A DNA stretch of 64,000 nt from Stackebrandtia nassauensis DSM 44728 (GTDB lineage: Bacteria > Actinomycetota > Actinomycetes > Mycobacteriales > Micromonosporaceae), in contig NC_013947.1 in the NCBI RefSeq assembly GCF_000024545.1, positions 682,001-746,000 of the forward strand, given 5' to 3'. The notes beneath the pieces were generated by a model. That model was not told the DNA's origin. It made no database searches and saw only the letters and a program-made list of their open reading frames with translations. Shown here one piece after another: positions 62,171 to 64,000 of this stretch. Position 1 is the first letter of the stretch. Each line of letters starts with the position of its first letter. The translations under genes and the position numbers were made by a program.

Positions 62171-62748
62171 GCTCCGACGCGGCCACCGGTGCCGACGGAC
62201 TGGCGCGCTGCCCCTGGGGCGACGAGCCCCAGATCTATCGCGAGTACCACGACACCGAGTGGGGCCGTGAGCTTCGCGGCGACGACGCCCTGTTCGAGCG
62301 GCTGTGCCTGGAAGCGTTCCAATCAGGACTGTCCTGGTTGACCATCCTTCGCAAACGGGAGGCGTTTCGGGCCGGGTTCGCGGGATTCGTGATCGACAAG
62401 GTAGCCAGGTTCACCGAGGCCGACGTGGAACGGCTGCTGGCCGACGCGTCGATCGTCCGCAACCGGCAGAAGATCGACGCCGCGATCAACAACGCCCGGG
62501 CCGCCAGCGACCTCGACCTGTCCGCGCTGCTGTGGTCCTTCGCCCCGGAACCGAAACCCCGGCCGAGGACGATCGCCGAGGTACCCGCCATCACCCCCGA
62601 GTCCACGGCCATGGCGAAGGAACTCAAACGCCGCGGCTTCCGGTTCGTGGGCCCCACCACCGCTTACGCCCTCATGCAAGCCGTCGGCATGGTGGACGAT
62701 CACCTCGCCGACTGCCACGTGGCCGCGCGTGATGGGATGTCCGCATGA
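62167..62748 (+). CDS. tag: DNA-3-methyladenine glycosylase I
   Basis: The 193-residue protein matches the Tag family: RCPWGDEPQIYREYHDTEWG near the start includes Cys and Glu ligands, then LFERLCLEAFQSGLSWLTIL with the catalytic region, NRQKIDAAINNARA, and GFRFVGPTTAYALMQAVGMVDDHLADC with a zinc-binding Cys/His set at the C-terminus. It removes 3-methyladenine from alkylated DNA. The ATG at 62167 overlaps the DivIVA-gene stop (ATGA), and its stop overlaps the next start in the same way, so three genes are translated in tandem. Confidence 0.95.
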   Translation: MSSDAATGADGLARCPWGDEPQIYREYHDTEWGRELRGDDALFERLCLEAFQSGLSWLTILRKREAFRAGFAGFVIDKVARFTEADVERLLADASIVRNRQKIDAAINNARAASDLDLSALLWSFAPEPKPRPRTIAEVPAITPESTAMAKELKRRGFRFVGPTTAYALMQAVGMVDDHLADCHVAARDGMSA

Positions 62749-62951
62749 ACGAGATCCGGGACTGGCAGGTGAGCGTCGCGCTGCCCATCGAGGCGAGCGG
62801 GTACAGCGAGGCGGTGGCCCAGTTTTGGGAGTACGTGCGCACCCTCGGCCCCGAGGAACTGCCCGCCTTCGTCGCCCCCAGCGGCCATGAGCTCGACATG
62901 AAGGCCTACGTCGCCGGAGCCGAGACCGACCTGGACCCCGAAGAGGACTGA
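62745..62951 (+). CDS. Small protein of unknown function, coupled to tag
   Basis: A 68-residue protein with no family I recognise. It reads as one compact domain with SVALPIEASGYSEAVAQFWEYV and an acidic end, and has no Cys or signal peptide. It starts in an ATGA overlap with tag, which supports it as real. In mycobacteria a different small gene follows tag, so the position is not conserved in kind. Confidence 0.65.
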   Translation: MNEIRDWQVSVALPIEASGYSEAVAQFWEYVRTLGPEELPAFVAPSGHELDMKAYVAGAETDLDPEED

Positions 62952-63033
62952 ACGCCCCGAAATCGCGACCGGGCGGGATATTTGCACGCCGTTGCTACGT
63001 TGTGCCGACGCGCAATGTGGTGGAGGAGAGCAG

Positions 63034-63843
63034 ATGTCTCAACACGGTCCACACGGGGGCTATCCCGATCAGGGGCCGAGCGGGTATCCCCAGTACTCGC
63101 CCTCGTACTATTCGCAGCCGGTCACCGGCGCCCAGCCGGTCACCGGAATGCCGATGATGGGTGCGGCACCGCAGCAGCCACAACCGGATCCACGTCCACG
63201 CGGCCCGCTCAAGTTCCTGGTACCGCTGTGCGTGGTGTTGGCACTCGCCTTCGGCGGTTCGGCCTACTTCTTTTTCATCTCCGGTGACGCGCCGTCGGAA
63301 GTCGTCGGGCAGTACATAACCCATGCCCAGGACGAGGACTTCGCCGGTGCGCGTGAGTTCACGAGTGACAGCGCGACCAAGGCGACCAAGTTCCAGGGGA
63401 ACTCCGAGGGTATGGAAACCATGCGTCGCTGGTTCGGCGAGGACACCATGCGCTGGGAGGTCCGCGGGGATTCCACGAGCGGTTCGAAGTCGACGGTCAC
63501 CGTTGACAAGACCCTCGTTCTGCCCAACTACGACGAGCCGGTTGAGATGCGCTGGGACTACCGGTTGGAGCGCGAGTCGGGCAACTGGAAGATCGACCGG
63601 GTCAAGATAATGTCTATTGTAGATGACGGAATCGCGGGCCCCGGTGACTGCATGCTTGCCACCGGATTCGCCTACGAGGCCGCTGACTGTTCGGACGGTC
63701 CGAACTCCGAGGCGTCCGTCCTGGTCGAGGTGACCGATGCGGTCGACGTCCCGGACGACTGCCCGAACCCCACCGGCCCGGCGGTCGAGACCACGAAGAA
63801 GCGGATTCTGTGCATTGAGGAACAGAGTCCGGAGTCGAGCTAG
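63034..63843 (+). CDS. Membrane protein with Pro/Gly/Gln-rich N-terminus and small extracytoplasmic domain
   Basis: The 269-residue protein has an about 57-residue Pro/Gly/Gln/Tyr-rich cytoplasmic tail containing a repeat of QPVTGAQPVTG, one transmembrane helix (about residues 59-82), and an outer domain of about 185 residues. That domain begins PSEVVGQYITHAQDEDFAGA and has the outline of a DUF4878/NTF2-like fold, with Cys residues in its last third. GGAGGAG precedes the ATG at 63034; a longer frame from 62992 is not supported. Such one-helix proteins are common in actinobacteria and of unknown function. Confidence 0.72.
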   Translation: MSQHGPHGGYPDQGPSGYPQYSPSYYSQPVTGAQPVTGMPMMGAAPQQPQPDPRPRGPLKFLVPLCVVLALAFGGSAYFFFISGDAPSEVVGQYITHAQDEDFAGAREFTSDSATKATKFQGNSEGMETMRRWFGEDTMRWEVRGDSTSGSKSTVTVDKTLVLPNYDEPVEMRWDYRLERESGNWKIDRVKIMSIVDDGIAGPGDCMLATGFAYEAADCSDGPNSEASVLVEVTDAVDVPDDCPNPTGPAVETTKKRILCIEEQSPESS

Positions 63844-63874
63844 CCCGGGCCCGACGACAATTCCCTTACGGCGG

Positions 63875-64000
63875 TCAGCGGCCCTCGAAGGTCGGTTTGC
63901 GCTTGTTGACGAAATCCGCCGTGGCCTTGGCGTGGTCGGAGGTCTCGCCGCAGGCCTGTTGTGCCTGAGCTTCGCATTCGAGGCTGGCGGCGAAGCCGCC
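63875..64000 (-). CDS. Enoyl-CoA hydratase/isomerase, C-terminal fragment
   Basis: Only the last 41 codons are in the window; the rest lies beyond the right edge. The fragment reads SLECEAQAQQACGETSDHAK and ends ATADFVNKRKPTFEGR, the highly conserved C-terminal helix of enoyl-CoA hydratases (crotonase family), in which an E-x-Q-x-Q, DH and F-x-KRKP-x-F-x-GR pattern is standard. It would act in fatty acid or branched-chain acyl-CoA oxidation. It converges on the membrane protein gene, with 31 nt between the stops. Confidence 0.85.
   Translation of the reverse strand, partial: GGFAASLECEAQAQQACGETSDHAKATADFVNKRKPTFEGR

Noticed and set aside
61783-62748. Longer Tag protein of 321 codons
   Set aside because: The first 128 codons are a shadow of the DivIVA-domain gene. 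The ATG at 62167 forms an ATGA overlap and gives a normal-length enzyme.

Overview
This is a high-GC actinobacterial chromosome segment. The evidence is strong G/C third-position bias, many leaderless or GTG starts, two ESX-type (type VII) secretion loci, a SARP/AfsR-like regulator, a Trp-codon attenuator and an actinobacterial-style ileS T-box. The gene mix would fit a Glycomyces/Stackebrandtia-like or Micromonospora-like actinomycete, but that is an inference. I saw no rRNA, tRNA, insertion sequence or CRISPR array.

Region 1 (1-3.5 kb): the end of a glycerophosphodiesterase-like gene, an ArsR/SRPBCC pair behind an apparently leaderless autoregulated promoter, and a nucleoside hydrolase-ribokinase pair for ribonucleoside salvage. 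Region 2 (3.5-15.6 kb): a ten-gene, tightly packed minus-strand myo-inositol catabolic operon. It holds iolC, an aldolase-like gene, iolB, iolD, iolA, an IolE/IolI-like TIM barrel, a sugar ABC importer and an iolG-like dehydrogenase. A divergent LacI-type repressor and a perfect palindromic operator candidate sit at its head. Region 3 (15.6-18.4 kb): a GH5 endoglycoceramidase-like hydrolase, a small membrane protein and a carboxyl-methyltransferase-like gene.

Region 4 (18.4-36.7 kb) is type VII locus A. It has eccB, eccE, eccD, eccC and mycP, an Esx pair with degenerate WxG turns, and a set of larger putative substrates: a DUF1023 hydrolase with a WxG-like N-terminus, a 500-residue Gly/Ala-rich protein, two PPE/WXG-like proteins with low-complexity tails, and several small ESX-associated proteins. 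Three of the larger proteins share a GEHTWL motif. Locus A is the most likely place for an undescribed substrate set.

Region 5 (36.5-49.5 kb) is mostly housekeeping: a membrane-anchored acidic protein with a C-terminal VOC domain, ndk, a Pro-rich membrane protein with a trefoil-like end, a fused anthranilate synthase behind a complete attenuator, a SARP/NB-ARC/TPR regulator, and ileS behind a T-box. Region 6 (49.6-59.0 kb) is type VII locus B: mycP, eccB, two Esx proteins, eccD and divergent eccC. It has no eccE or eccA, a content resembling ESX-4.

Region 7 (59-64 kb): a spermidine-synthase-like protein, an M18 aminopeptidase, a DivIVA-domain protein, tag (3-methyladenine glycosylase I), small proteins, a membrane-anchored Pro/Gly-rich protein, and the C-terminus of an enoyl-CoA hydratase at the window edge.
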